From positions 3,086,056-3,150,055 of the forward strand of contig JAPFFF010000016.1 in NCBI GenBank assembly GCA_039105265.1: a stretch of DNA of 64,000 nucleotides, read 5' to 3'. Numbering within the stretch: the first letter of the stretch is position 1; each line of letters opens with the position of its first letter. Shown one piece after another: positions 17,401 to 26,259 of this stretch. The notes under the pieces are model-generated. The model was not told where the DNA came from and searched no databases. It saw only the letters and a program-made list of their open reading frames with translations. Made by a program: the position numbers and the translations under genes. Source of the stretch: Tritrichomonas musculus (Eukaryota > Parabasalia > Tritrichomonadida > Tritrichomonadidae).

Positions 17401-18700
17401 CATCTTAGCCCGATGTGTTAAAGCTTTGCACGACGCTAACATGGGTCTGATACTCAAAGATGATATGTTTACGCTCAAAGATCTGAATAGTAATGTCACA
17501 TATGATGTTAACACCTCTAATGTTGTTAAACACATCATGAAAGTCATGAGTGACCGTTACTATTCAGATCTTTGTCTGCACAAGATGAGAGGACATACAT
17601 TCACGACATTGAAAAACTCACCATTGAGCAACTACTTCATGAAGCCCAATGCTTTGATGGCGGACTCTGTTGTCAGATTCGCTATCAAAGCACGTACGAA
17701 TACGCTCATGACAGCATCACTTGCTGCTCACAGAAACCCTCAAATGAGTAACCGTTGCACTCGTTGTGGACAGATTGAAACTCTCAATCACATCTTAAAC
17801 GGGTGCAAGCGGTGCAAACACAAATTCACAAAGAGACACGACGAAGTTGTCAAGGTACTTTGCAAGTACCTTACCGAAAAGAAGAGAGTCATCGTGCATT
17901 GTAACCAAAGTGTTCGTGGACGCAGCAACGAACACATCACTGGTGACTCTGCTTCTCTCAGACCAGATGTATGGTGGTGGGACGGTGACCAGCTGAAGAT
18001 AGCTGAATTCACCATCCCATACGGAATGTTATCTGGCGATGATGATGAATCCACCTTAGTCATACGACGCAGAGAGAAGTTGAACAAGTACCAGAAGCTT
18101 GTCGATGATTGCAGAAACCAGTTGAACTGCAATGTGTCGCTATTTGTGTTCATTGTCTCCTCCCTCGGTGCAATACCCGATGACACCATCAATGAACTCA
18201 AGAAAGTGACAGTCACGACCAAAGACGCACTCAAACTTGCAGGGAGGATGGTAGCAGCCGCTTTACGGGAATCTATGATATTGTACATTGATACTAAGAT
18301 TAAGAAGAGGGTTAACGACAACAATGAAGATGAAGATAACGATAACGATAATGGTAACGATTATGATAACGATGTTGAAAATGTTAATGTTCTTGATACT
18401 GATGGTGACGATGATTCTAATGATCTCAATGATACTAGCTCCAATGTTACCGACGGGGAGTCCGCAGACGATGAGTACAACTCTGTCAACATCCTTGACG
18501 ACGAAGAATGGCGGGATCTCATTGATGCAAGTGCGGATGTTGACAGGTCGGGGCCCCCGTCTGAGCTTGACACTACTGATGATGAAACTGACGTACTGGA
18601 AAATCCAGGCACCACCCCACTATGGAACCAAACTCAAGGTGCCGACCCTGCCTCCGCTACCGAAGAGGAGGGAGTCCAACACTCCTCTTCTGAATTTTAG
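11414..18700 (+). CDS. LINE L2 polyprotein (subfamily B N-terminus)
   Basis: 2428 residues, the longest in the window. The N-terminus (MLIYPTKSRFLESAVDADS) differs from subfamily A in most positions. It keeps the blocks RLPPVGPA, EVLLQSGVHYNPSN, NPSW, EGILVARGQ, DRNRPAIP, VPFNF, SPFVSHV and CNIGCN, which marks this unrecognised region as a real domain under constraint. Twenty repeats cover residues 398-757. The first zinc finger starts at C931, YADD is at 1747-1750, and the endonuclease pair is D2185 and E2198. From the repeats onward it differs from L1 by only a handful of residues, such as F for L near the NSPLSNY motif and G for W in ALKLAxRMV. No inactivating change is seen. The 5' initiator-like box of subfamily A is absent, so its transcription signal is unclear. 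Confidence 0.93.
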   Translation: MLIYPTKSRFLESAVDADSFDSTPEKIGENFFINRDIMTDRCHNSTHIHNSNCHSDNKYDGGFKIPCSREQISHHPKLNKFDFFKDNSLLDDLDSSYKTRYATQISPRKKDTSRYPSDDVKLRLPPVGPASQSLSKCPDDDMTNFEHINSDSEKSDNSDQISISDEEIEEPETIFCNSNNPSRGTEVLLQSGVHYNPSNSDGVPNPSWIVVTCDPSLISRCPLAYNMNEKSSEGILVARGQLIISDEQPKFDRNRPAIPSTDEELRLNAFDPYSFVPSSSIRTVPFNFHSKCSPFVSHVSNIVNSLFLSGTCNIGCNTSHFTDISHHMSWSYINNNNFYFLSSQHIDTRDIVNSYSPNSAANISSQSAGAISQPADSNTFENNHVVSADTHNVESVANHAVDVDNQIVKSTAHVANHAVDVDNQIVKSTAHVAHHAVDIDNQTVKSTAQVAHHAVDVDNQIVKSTAHVAHHAVDVDNQIVKSTAHVAHHAVDVDNRVVTSTAHVAHHAVDVDNQIVKSTAHVAHHAVDVDNQIVTSTAHVSHHTVDVDNQIVKSTAHVAHHAVDVDNQIVKSTAHVAHHAVDVDNQIVKSTAHVAHHAVDVDNQIVKSTAHVAHHAVDVDNQIVKSTAHVAHHAVDVDNQIVKSTAHVTHHAVDVDNRVVTSTAHVTHHNVDVDNQIVKSTAHVAHHAVDVDNQIVKSTAHVTHHAVDVDNRVVTSTAHVTHHNVDVDNQTVTSTAHITHHSVGVDDRVVTSTAHIDHHQVVTKEKLFTSVIEVPKFVFEINEKVVPLFTLSGNHSLLNTFSNNNFLGSRTNSLGTQTTSNSSGTSSVVSGAEEFTDAHSHSEHSDHSDDDNHGGSDDNPSSPVGDNVSIDWIVSELAGVKTKTDMKSLIDILQVANIDTSPFANVSDVDTPIILLMYQKDRWLGVGQFYCPCCDKTFPTCASLSFHLKSTHTTNNIPLEQAAFEYIVGRKLRWKIDSPHLPPDAFHYRTIHVCPCSDCDYLVSRANSLSSHMGSSHQDMEALKREVGVFWAMSILHAKKHRKLLVASDVYHDLHGSLCMKCKDFVGRDKATVKQHTNRSHPQANVEGHRVQAIDISISVNWLSPETDDDEIREANTDLERIKIVRSENRVTQDDERQMPVQPRADESVDLQVMEDRRRGEDSRRRRRQAGFIPANERLPEAHLHSVSSSSEEDTHTIDEHPAHPASASIVDIESCLSKAENWKSRCMKEDDDFVHLPKLWGDRLAKHRKKFEEVFNSEVKDVLNWYNEAINLSDSLEKSSRMLLCEGMISKIILILRKSIRKFVRSARRGSDKIRRPHSLETPIQMKSASKFIAGIELLHSRIHITDEDLDQPQRNVIADIKEKLVRFLSQAPLEFSQLLGSGDLDSIDGLIYDEHYDERMKFIRAKLEELEILNNSPSSLGYKKFLQKFYAEDAKRTLDWFVLNDDTPECVVPVEDFENVYGSSWSDAAALGDDPDGVYTLQRRISSNNSDELKSLILNEEAILKAVRSRSNLSAVGCDGISNGVWKVGGSVTATIIKNVLCCMLDTGLFPEVLKMNKTVMLFKKGDPDDAHSWRPITITPTIYRMLMCHISRSLQTLNSKHRFISPSQKGFMRIPAGAAEHATVVDEMIHDAARNQKSLYITTIDFSDAFGSVPHKLIKKNLTDIGFDLSFVKTIINSYRDSSTKIISNNRRSNSICFRKGVKQGCPLSPTLFNICIEPLLARLNACKEDGYHWLDSATTVQAYADDIIVFSDSEVGMKNLLSVVEHFCSYAGDMKINCKKCHAFTYIAHNGSRSVLNDNFTIAGGRIDNISIQNNTTYLGLPIACKSSQRKHHVFRRIEDMTKDVIRITSSALRFTQAVDAIKRFVIPKIDYELMANTAPTNCLSRLDELIRGKLSKMIGAAGIPTAWFYTTKNDGGLYIQKLTDRQKALTIRLYIALMESNDKSIRDMVKASDEAEIIFRDATIDLTSPFLHLKVKDNGALDAKRNRGTSNILARCVKALHDANMGLILKDDMFTLKDLNSNVTYDVNTSNVVKHIMKVMSDRYYSDLCLHKMRGHTFTTLKNSPLSNYFMKPNALMADSVVRFAIKARTNTLMTASLAAHRNPQMSNRCTRCGQIETLNHILNGCKRCKHKFTKRHDEVVKVLCKYLTEKKRVIVHCNQSVRGRSNEHITGDSASLRPDVWWWDGDQLKIAEFTIPYGMLSGDDDESTLVIRRREKLNKYQKLVDDCRNQLNCNVSLFVFIVSSLGAIPDDTINELKKVTVTTKDALKLAGRMVAAALRESMILYIDTKIKKRVNDNNEDEDNDNDNGNDYDNDVENVNVLDTDGDDDSNDLNDTSSNVTDGESADDEYNSVNILDDEEWRDLIDASADVDRSGPPSELDTTDDETDVLENPGTTPLWNQTQGADPASATEEEGVQHSSSEF
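11447..11469 (+). other. 5' hairpin, subfamily B form
   Basis: Perfect 9-bp stem GAATCAGCA/TGCTGATTC with a 5-base loop, at the place equivalent to 4224-4246 in L1. The T.G pair of subfamily A is a C-G pair here. Confidence 0.5.
12605..13684 (+). repeat. 54-bp tandem repeats of L2 (20 units)
   Basis: Twenty units, starting with two NHAV units. A three-unit block (QIV...HVT, RVV...HVT, HHNV) occurs twice near the 3' end, showing duplication of several units at once. Two units have ACG in place of AAG between the palindrome arms. Confidence 0.95.
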
Positions 18701-18805
18701 GCAGATTTTTTATTGGGGCCCGCCCCTTTTATTTTATTGTGAGTGAATCATCACTCTCGTTTATTAGTATTTTATACTTACTCTAATGATTAATAAACGA
18801 ATTTA

Positions 18806-18830
18806 CCACACGGGAGGAGATTTTTTTTTA
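18806..18830 (+). repeat. Target-site duplication 3 (L2/L3 junction)
   Basis: Identical tRNA-Asn 3' stub with T9, same as the L1/L2 junction. Confidence 0.85.
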
Positions 18831-18840
18831 TTTTGCAAAT

Positions 18841-21800
18841 ATGTTGATCTACCCAACGAAAAGTAGATTTTTGGAATCAGCAGAAGATGCTGATTCGTTT
18901 GATTCCACTCCGGAAAAAATCGGTGAAAATTTTTTTAATAATCGAGATATCATGACCGATAGGTGTCACAATCCTACCCATATTCACAACAGCAATTGCC
19001 ATTCCGATAACAAATACGATGGAGGTTTTAAGATTCCTTGTTCTAGGGAACAGATATCCCATCATCCAAAACTCAATAAGTTCGACTTTTTCAAAGACAA
19101 TTCGCTACTAGACGACCTTGACTCCTCGTATAAAACAAGATACGCAACTCAAATCTCACCCCGCAAAAAAGATACTAGCAGATATCCTAGTGATGATGTG
19201 AAGCTGCGGCTCCCGCCGGTTGGACCAGCTTCACAATCACTTTCCAAGTGTCCTGATGACGATATGACCAATTTCGAGCACATTAATTCAGATTCAGAAA
19301 AAAGTGATAATAGTGATCAAATATCAATTTCCGATGAAGAAATTGAGGAACCTGAAACTATTTTCTGCAATTCAAATAATCCTTCTAGAGGGACAGAAGT
19401 GCTCTTACAGTCGGGTGTTCACTATAACCCGTCGAATTCTGATGGAGTTCCTAACCCATCATGGATCGTTGTTACGTGCGATCCTTCATTGATTTCTCGT
19501 TGTCCTCTTGCTTATAATATGAATGAGAAGTCATCCGAAGGAATTCTGGTTGCTCGAGGACAATTGATCATTTCCGATGAGCAACCAAAATTCGACAGGA
19601 ATCGACCAGCAATCCCATCAACGGATGAAGAACTTCGTTTAAATGCTTTTGATCCCTATTCTTTCGTTCCTTCGTCTAGCATTCGAACGGTTCCATTCAA
19701 TTTTCACTCAAAATGTTCCCCGTTTGTTTCGCATGTGTCCAACATCGTTAATTCGCTCTTTCTCTCAGGAACATGCAACATCGGGTGCAACACATCTCAC
19801 TTCACCGACATTTCACATCACATGTCATGGAGTTACATCAATAATAATAACTTTTATTTCCTTTCTTCGCAGCACATTGATACGCGTGATATTGTTAATT
19901 CTTACTCACCAAACTCAGCAGCTAATATTAGTAGTCAATCAGCTGGTGCCATCTCTCAACCTGCTGACTCAAACACGTTTGAGAACAACCATGTTGTGAG
20001 TGCTGATACTCACAATGTTGAATCTGTTGCTAATCACGCTGTTGACGTTGACAATCAGATTGTCAAGTCAACAGCTCACGTCGCTCATCACGCTGTTGAC
20101 GTTGACAATCAGACTGTCAAGTCAACAGCTCACGTCGCTCATCACGCTGTTGACATTGACAATCAGATTGTCAAGTCAACAGCTCACGTCGCTCATCACG
20201 CTGTTGACGTTGACAATCGTGTTGTCACGTCAACAGCTCACGTCGCTCATCACGCTGTTGACGTTGACAATCAGATTGTCAAGTCAACAGCTCACGTCTC
20301 TCATCACGCTGTTGACGTTGACAATCAGATTGTCACGTCAACAGCTCACGTCTCTCATCACACTGTTGACGTTGACAATCAGATTGTCAAGTCAACAGCT
20401 CACGTCGCTCATCATGCTGTTGACGTTGACAATCAGATTGTCAAGTCAACAGCTCACGTCGCTCATCACGCTGTTGACGTTGACAATCAGGTTGTCACGT
20501 CAACAGCTCACGTCACTCACCACAACGTTGACGTTGACAACCAAACCGTCACGTCAACGGCTCACATCACTCATCACGCTGTTGGCGTCGACGATCGGGT
20601 TGTCACGTCAACTGCTCACATCGATCATCATCAAGTAGTCACGAAGGAGAAAGTCATCACTTCCGTCATCGAAGTGCCTAAGTTCGTCTTCGAGTTCAAT
20701 GAGAAGGTGGTCCCTTTATTTACTCTCGCAGGTGATCACTCATCATTCAATTCATCCTCTGACTCTCGAAGCAATTCATTAGGCACACAGACTTCATCCA
20801 CTAGTACGAGTAGTACTATTAGTGGTGCAGAAGACTTCTCCGAGGTGCGTTCTCAATCAGAACGCACCGATCACTCTGATGATGATGATCGCAACGGTAG
20901 TAATGATGGATGTTCTTCACCGTCAAGGGACGATAGGATTTCAATTGAATGGATTGTGGATGAGCTGTCCAAAATCAATTCTAAAGCAGAATTGACCTCG
21001 CTCATCGACCAACTTCAGGTTGGTAATATTGACATGTCTCCTTTCGCTGATGTTGTTGATGTAAATGTTCCTATCGTCCTTCTGATGTATCAGAAGTGTA
21101 GATGGTTGGGTGTTGGGCAGTTTTATTGCCCTTGTTGCGACAAAACGTTCCCTACATGTGCCTCGTTATCATTCCACCTGAGGTCGCTGCATGTAACGAA
21201 TGGGGTTCCAATTGAACAGGCGGCTTTTGAATACATAATTGGTCGTAAGTTAAGATGGAAGATTGACTCGCCTCATCTTCCGGCAGATGCTCCACATTAT
21301 CGGACCATTTACGTTTGTCCTGTGAGTGACTGTAACTATCTTGTGAGTCGGGCGAATTCGTTGAGCAGCCATATCGGTTCGGCTCATCAGGATCTTGAAG
21401 CTCTCAAAAGAGAAGTGGGTGTTTTCTGGGCAATGAACATCCTGCATGCTAGAAGATGCAGATGTTTACTTGCAACACGGGATGTCTTTCATGATCTGCG
21501 TGGTTCGATGTGTTCAACTTGCAGTGACTTCATTGGAAAAGACAAAGTCACTGTCAAGCAACACTCAAACAGATCTCATCCAGCATCCAACGTTGAAGGT
21601 CATCGTTTGCAATCATTCGAGGTGAATATTTCTACCAAGTGGTTTTCACCCGATACCGATGACGATGAGATTCGTGAGGCCAATTCTGACCTTGACAAAG
21701 AAAAAAGTGTCAGAATGGAAAATAGGATTTTACAGGAAGAAGAAAGGTTGAATCCTGTGCAGGCGAGGTCAGATGAGTCTGTTGACCTCCAAGTGATGGA

Positions 21801-24800
21801 AGATCGACGTCGTGCAGAGGATAACCGCCGACGCAGACGTCAGGCTGGTTCCATTCCAGCCAATGAGAGAATGCCAGAAGCACGCTTGCACTCAGTCTCT
21901 TCTTCAAGTGATGGCGAAGTCATTCAAAGTGATGTACATCCTGGTCATTCAAATTCAGCTTCGATCGTGGACATTGAGAGTTGCCTGTCCAAAGCTGAGA
22001 ATTGGAAGTCGAGGTGCATGAAGGAAGATGATGATTTCGTGCACCTCCCGAAGCTGTGGGGTGACCGTTTAGCGAAACACAGGAAAAAGTTCGAAGAAGT
22101 GTTTAACAGTGAAGTCAAGGATGTTCTCAATTGGTATAATGAAGCTATTAACCTCTCTGACTCTTTGGAAAAGAGCAGCCGAATGCTTCTCTGCGAAGGG
22201 ATGATTTCGAAAATCATTCTCATTCTACGGAAGTCGATTAGGAAGTTCGTTCGTTCGGCACGGAGAGGTTCAGATAAGATTCGTCGCCCGCATTCCTTGG
22301 AGACACCGATTCAGATGAAGTCGGCCTCCAAATTCATCGCTGGTATTGAACTCCTGCATTCCCGCATTCACATCACTGATGAAGATCTCGATCAACCTCA
22401 ACGTAATGTCATCGCAGACATCAAAGAGAAGCTTGTTCGCTTTCTGTCACAGGCTCCTTTGGAGTTCTCTCAACTTCTTGGGAGTGGTGACTTGGACTCA
22501 ATTGACGGTTTGATTTACGATGAGCATTACGATGAAAGGATGAAATTCATACGTGCCAAGCTAGAGGAATTGGAGATTCTCAACAACTCTCCTTCCTCGC
22601 TTGGCTACAAGAAGTTCCTTCAGAAATTCTACGCTGAAGACGCCAAACGTACACTCGACTGGTTCGTGTTGAACGACGACACACCGGAATGTGTCGTCCC
22701 AGTCGAAGATTTCGAGAACGTGTACGGGTCCTCGTGGAGCGATGCTGCTGCTCTCGGGGATGACCCAGATGGTGTTTACACTCTTCAGCGCAGAATTTCA
22801 TCGAATAATTCTGATGAACTCAAATCACTCATCCTCAACGAAGAAGCTATTCTCAAAGCGGTCAGATCGAGATCCAATCTGTCTGCCGTCGGATGCGACG
22901 GCATTTCAAATGGTGTGTGGAAGGTTGGCGGGAGTGTCACGGCGACGATCATCAAGAATGTGTTGTGTTGCATGCTTGACACGGGTCTCTTTCCGGAGGT
23001 GTTGAAAATGAACAAAACCGTCATGTTGTTTAAGAAAGGAGACCCTGACGACGCCCATTCGTGGCGTCCTATCACCATCACTCCGACGATTTATCGGATG
23101 CTGATGTGTCACATCAGCCGCTCGCTTCAAACGCTGAATTCAAAACATAGGTTCATATCACCGAGTCAGAAAGGATTCATGCGTATTCCAGCTGGAGCGG
23201 CTGAGCATGCAACTGTGGTTGATGAGATGATACACGATGCTGCACGGAACCAAAAGTCACTCTACATCACGACGATCGACTTTTCTGATGCATTTGGTTC
23301 CGTACCACATAAACTTATTAAAAAGAATCTTACAGACATTGGCTTTGATCTTTCTTTTGTTAAAACGATTATTAATTCGTACAGAGACTCTTCGACGAAG
23401 ATCATCAGCAACAACAGACGATCTAATTCTATCTGTTTTCGCAAAGGCGTCAAGCAAGGTTGTCCGCTGAGTCCGACGTTATTCAACATTTGTATCGAAC
23501 CTCTCCTCGCGCGGTTGAACGCTTGCAAGGAGGACGGTTATCATTGGTTGGACTCAGCGACAACCGTTCAAGCTTACGCCGATGACATAATCGTGTTCTC
23601 GGACTCGGAAGTCGGGATGAAGAACTTGCTTTCGGTCGTGGAGCACTTCTGCAGTTATGCAGGCGACATGAAGATCAACTGCAAGAAGTGCCACGCTTTC
23701 ACATACATTGCTCACAATGGTTCTCGCAGTGTGTTGAACGACAACTTCACCATTGCTGGAGGACGTATTGATAACATCAGCATTCAGAACAATACAACGT
23801 ATCTCGGACTTCCAATCGCGTGCAAATCTTCGCAGCGTAAACATCACGTTTTTCGGCGAATCGAAGACATGACGAAGGACGTCATTCGAATTACTGGCAG
23901 CGCTCTTCGGTTCACACAGGCGGTTGACGCCATCAAACGGTTCGTGATTCCCAAGATTGACTACGAACTGATGGCGAACACAGCACCGACAAATTGCCTC
24001 AGTCGCTTAGATGAACTCATTCGGGGCAAGCTGTCCAAAATGGTCGGTGCTGCTGGTATTCCAACCGCCTGGTTCTACACGACGAAAAACGATGGCGGTC
24101 TTTACATACAGAAACTCACAGATCGCCAGAAAGCTCTCACTATCAGACTCTACATTGCCTTGATGGAGTCTAACGATAAAAGCATCCGTGATATGGTCAA
24201 GGCTTCTGATGAAGCCGAGATCATCTTCAGGGATGCTACCATCGACTTGACTTCACCGTTCTTGCACCTGAAAGTTAAAGACAATGGTGCGTTAGATGCA
24301 AAGCGTAACCGCGGGACGTCGAACATCTTAGCCCGATGTGTTAAAGCTTTGCACGACGCTAACATGGGTCTGATACTCAAAGATGATATGTTTACGCTCA
24401 AAGATCTGAATAGTAATGTCACATTTGATGTTAACACCTCTAATGTTGTTAAACACATCATGAAAGTCATGAGTGACCGTTACTATTCAGATCTTTGTCA
24501 GCACAAGATGAGAGGACATACATTCACGACATTGAAAAACTCACCATTGAGCAACTACTTCATGAAGCCCAATGCTTTGATGGCGGACTCTGTTGTCAGA
24601 TTCGCTATCAAAGCACGTACGAATACGCTCATGACAGCATCACTTGCTGCTCACAGAAACCCTCAAATGAGTAACCGTTGCACTCGTTGTGGACAGATTG
24701 AAACTCTCAATCACATCTTAAACGGGTGCAAGCGGTGCAAACACAAATTCACAAAGAGACACGACGAAGTTGTCAAGGTACTTTGCAAGTACCTCACCGA

Positions 24801-25629
24801 AAAGAAGAGAGTCATCGTGCATTGTAACCAAAGTGTTCGTGGACGCAGCAACGAACACATCACTGGTGACTCTGCTTCTCTCAGACCAGATGTATGGTGG
24901 TGGGACGGTGACCAGCTGAAGATAGCTGAATTCACCATCCCATACGGAATGTTATCTGGCGATGATGATGAATCCACCTTAGTCATACGACGCAGAGAGA
25001 AGTTGAACAAGTACCAGAAGCTTGTCGATGATTGCAAAAACCAGTTGAACTGCAATGTGTCGCTATTTGTGTTCATTGTCTCCTCCCTCGGTGCAATACC
25101 CGATGACACCATCAATGAACTCAAGAAAGTGACAGTCACGACCAAAGACGCACTCAAACTTGCAGGGAGGATGGTAGCAGCCGCTTTACGTGAATCTATG
25201 ATATTGTACATTGATACTAAGATTAAGAAGAGGGTTAACGACAACAATGAAGATGAAGATAACGATAACGATAACGATAATGGTAACGATTATGATAACG
25301 ATGTTGAAAATGTTAATGTTCTTGATACTGATGGTGACGATGATTCTAATGATCTCAATGATACTAGCTCCAATGTTACCGACGGGGAGTCCGCAGACGA
25401 TGAGTACAACTCTGTCAACATCCTGGACGACGAAGAATGGCGGGAACTCATTGATGCAAGTGCGGATGTTGACAGGTCGGGCCCCCCGTCTGAGCTTGAC
25501 ACTACTGATGATGAAACTGACGTACTGGAAAATCCAGGCACCACCCCACTATGGAACCAAACTCAAGGTGCCGACCCTGCCTCCGCTACCGAAGAGGAGG
25601 GAGTCCAACACTCCTCTTCTGAATTTTAG
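18841..25629 (+). CDS. LINE L3 polyprotein (subfamily B through zinc fingers)
   Basis: 2262 residues with only eleven repeats (residues 398-595). Between the repeats and residue ~1038 it is a clearly diverged homologue of the others. The zinc fingers read C-P-C-C (from C763), CPVSDC and CSTC, and all ligands are kept. Finger 2 here has V where other copies have a third Cys, so the conserved ligand spacing is C-x4-C. YADD is at 1579-1582 and the endonuclease pair is D2017 and E2030. The zinc-finger region is the expected DNA-target reader in RLE LINEs. Two diverged versions that both sit at the same tRNA-Asn site imply that the specificity is shared between the subfamilies. No disruption of the frame. 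Confidence 0.93.
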   Translation: MLIYPTKSRFLESAEDADSFDSTPEKIGENFFNNRDIMTDRCHNPTHIHNSNCHSDNKYDGGFKIPCSREQISHHPKLNKFDFFKDNSLLDDLDSSYKTRYATQISPRKKDTSRYPSDDVKLRLPPVGPASQSLSKCPDDDMTNFEHINSDSEKSDNSDQISISDEEIEEPETIFCNSNNPSRGTEVLLQSGVHYNPSNSDGVPNPSWIVVTCDPSLISRCPLAYNMNEKSSEGILVARGQLIISDEQPKFDRNRPAIPSTDEELRLNAFDPYSFVPSSSIRTVPFNFHSKCSPFVSHVSNIVNSLFLSGTCNIGCNTSHFTDISHHMSWSYINNNNFYFLSSQHIDTRDIVNSYSPNSAANISSQSAGAISQPADSNTFENNHVVSADTHNVESVANHAVDVDNQIVKSTAHVAHHAVDVDNQTVKSTAHVAHHAVDIDNQIVKSTAHVAHHAVDVDNRVVTSTAHVAHHAVDVDNQIVKSTAHVSHHAVDVDNQIVTSTAHVSHHTVDVDNQIVKSTAHVAHHAVDVDNQIVKSTAHVAHHAVDVDNQVVTSTAHVTHHNVDVDNQTVTSTAHITHHAVGVDDRVVTSTAHIDHHQVVTKEKVITSVIEVPKFVFEFNEKVVPLFTLAGDHSSFNSSSDSRSNSLGTQTSSTSTSSTISGAEDFSEVRSQSERTDHSDDDDRNGSNDGCSSPSRDDRISIEWIVDELSKINSKAELTSLIDQLQVGNIDMSPFADVVDVNVPIVLLMYQKCRWLGVGQFYCPCCDKTFPTCASLSFHLRSLHVTNGVPIEQAAFEYIIGRKLRWKIDSPHLPADAPHYRTIYVCPVSDCNYLVSRANSLSSHIGSAHQDLEALKREVGVFWAMNILHARRCRCLLATRDVFHDLRGSMCSTCSDFIGKDKVTVKQHSNRSHPASNVEGHRLQSFEVNISTKWFSPDTDDDEIREANSDLDKEKSVRMENRILQEEERLNPVQARSDESVDLQVMEDRRRAEDNRRRRRQAGSIPANERMPEARLHSVSSSSDGEVIQSDVHPGHSNSASIVDIESCLSKAENWKSRCMKEDDDFVHLPKLWGDRLAKHRKKFEEVFNSEVKDVLNWYNEAINLSDSLEKSSRMLLCEGMISKIILILRKSIRKFVRSARRGSDKIRRPHSLETPIQMKSASKFIAGIELLHSRIHITDEDLDQPQRNVIADIKEKLVRFLSQAPLEFSQLLGSGDLDSIDGLIYDEHYDERMKFIRAKLEELEILNNSPSSLGYKKFLQKFYAEDAKRTLDWFVLNDDTPECVVPVEDFENVYGSSWSDAAALGDDPDGVYTLQRRISSNNSDELKSLILNEEAILKAVRSRSNLSAVGCDGISNGVWKVGGSVTATIIKNVLCCMLDTGLFPEVLKMNKTVMLFKKGDPDDAHSWRPITITPTIYRMLMCHISRSLQTLNSKHRFISPSQKGFMRIPAGAAEHATVVDEMIHDAARNQKSLYITTIDFSDAFGSVPHKLIKKNLTDIGFDLSFVKTIINSYRDSSTKIISNNRRSNSICFRKGVKQGCPLSPTLFNICIEPLLARLNACKEDGYHWLDSATTVQAYADDIIVFSDSEVGMKNLLSVVEHFCSYAGDMKINCKKCHAFTYIAHNGSRSVLNDNFTIAGGRIDNISIQNNTTYLGLPIACKSSQRKHHVFRRIEDMTKDVIRITGSALRFTQAVDAIKRFVIPKIDYELMANTAPTNCLSRLDELIRGKLSKMVGAAGIPTAWFYTTKNDGGLYIQKLTDRQKALTIRLYIALMESNDKSIRDMVKASDEAEIIFRDATIDLTSPFLHLKVKDNGALDAKRNRGTSNILARCVKALHDANMGLILKDDMFTLKDLNSNVTFDVNTSNVVKHIMKVMSDRYYSDLCQHKMRGHTFTTLKNSPLSNYFMKPNALMADSVVRFAIKARTNTLMTASLAAHRNPQMSNRCTRCGQIETLNHILNGCKRCKHKFTKRHDEVVKVLCKYLTEKKRVIVHCNQSVRGRSNEHITGDSASLRPDVWWWDGDQLKIAEFTIPYGMLSGDDDESTLVIRRREKLNKYQKLVDDCKNQLNCNVSLFVFIVSSLGAIPDDTINELKKVTVTTKDALKLAGRMVAAALRESMILYIDTKIKKRVNDNNEDEDNDNDNDNGNDYDNDVENVNVLDTDGDDDSNDLNDTSSNVTDGESADDEYNSVNILDDEEWRELIDASADVDRSGPPSELDTTDDETDVLENPGTTPLWNQTQGADPASATEEEGVQHSSSEF
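20032..20625 (+). repeat. 54-bp tandem repeats of L3 (11 units)
   Basis: The shortest array in the window. The last unit uses the GTCGAC form (GTTGGCGTCGACGATCGG), unlike the other copies. Confidence 0.95.
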
Positions 25630-25734
25630 GCAGATTTTTTATTGGGGCCCGCCCCTTTTATTTTATTGTGAGTGAATCATCACTCTCGTTTATTAGTATT
25701 TTATACTTACTCTAATGATTAATAAACGAATTTA

Positions 25735-25759
25735 CCACACGGGAGGAGATTTTTTTTTT
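25735..25759 (+). repeat. Target-site duplication 4 (L3/D junction)
   Basis: tRNA-Asn 3' stub with ten T residues instead of nine and followed directly by C, the first base assigned to element D. Confidence 0.85.
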
Positions 25760-25764
25760 CATTT
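25759..25764 (+). promoter_or_regulatory. Initiator-like TCATTT at the 5' end of D
   Basis: TCATTT spans the junction between the target T-tract and D. It would place a transcription start at 25761, the second base of the element. The position mirrors the TCATA box in subfamily A LINEs. Confidence 0.35.
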
Positions 25765-25804
25765 TTATTTTCGAGGTTTACGCAGGCAATAACTAGATAT
25801 TCGT

Positions 25805-25825
25805 AATCAGTGCACTGAGCTGATT
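25805..25825 (+). other. 5' hairpin of D
   Basis: AATCAG (25805-25810) pairs with CTGATT (25820-25825), extendable by a T.G pair. It is the non-coding counterpart of the LINE 5' hairpin and the clearest sign of common descent between D and the LINE. Confidence 0.45.
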
Positions 25826-26259
25826 CGTATGGTGCCCTCAGATCGATGTTTCGTCCGAATTTTCCAAACTGATTTCAATTATATGTAGGGTCACCTCACA
25901 AAGTCCGACCACTGGACTTACCACAATATTATACTGTTGTTTCTTATCTCATATTATCAATCTCAGCTCTTAACGTTATATCTCATACTCAATCAGTTAT
26001 ATGCAATTTCAAATATACCTCTCAAAACTTACTCTAATGATATTATACTCTTCCTTCTCACTTTGTTTATTCCAGTTTCCTTCGATCGCGCCTTTCTGTT
26101 CCCTCGGTTTCCCACTTTTCGTGACTCCATTCTCATTTTACAATTTCTCTCAATATTCTCAAATATACAAGGCGTTATACAGTATGAAGACGATTCTCAC
26201 GGACAGATCGAAGTAAATTGCTACTTATTTTTACTCTTTTAGTTTATTCATTTTTATAT

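Larger units (their letters stand above)
11404..18805 (+). mobile_element. LINE copy L2, mosaic: subfamily B 5' part with subfamily A 3' part
   Basis: Full length and uninterrupted. The leader and the first ~395 codons belong to subfamily B (shared with L3). From the end of the repeat array onward it is almost base-for-base like L1. The switch must lie inside the 54-bp array (12605-13684), where any template change or recombination would be homologous and in frame. Confidence 0.9.
18831..25734 (+). mobile_element. LINE copy L3, mosaic with subfamily B through the zinc fingers
   Basis: Full length. Subfamily B sequence runs from the 5' end to about 21954. From 21955 (TCAGCTTCGATCGTGGAC) to the 3' end it is near-identical to the other copies. 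The junction is abrupt and in frame. The 3' UTR carries the L1/L2 form (GCAGATTTTTTATTGGGG), while much of the coding part before it shares variants with L4-L8 (for example LCQHKM and the extra DN in the tail). L3 is therefore patched from at least two, probably three, sources. Confidence 0.9.
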
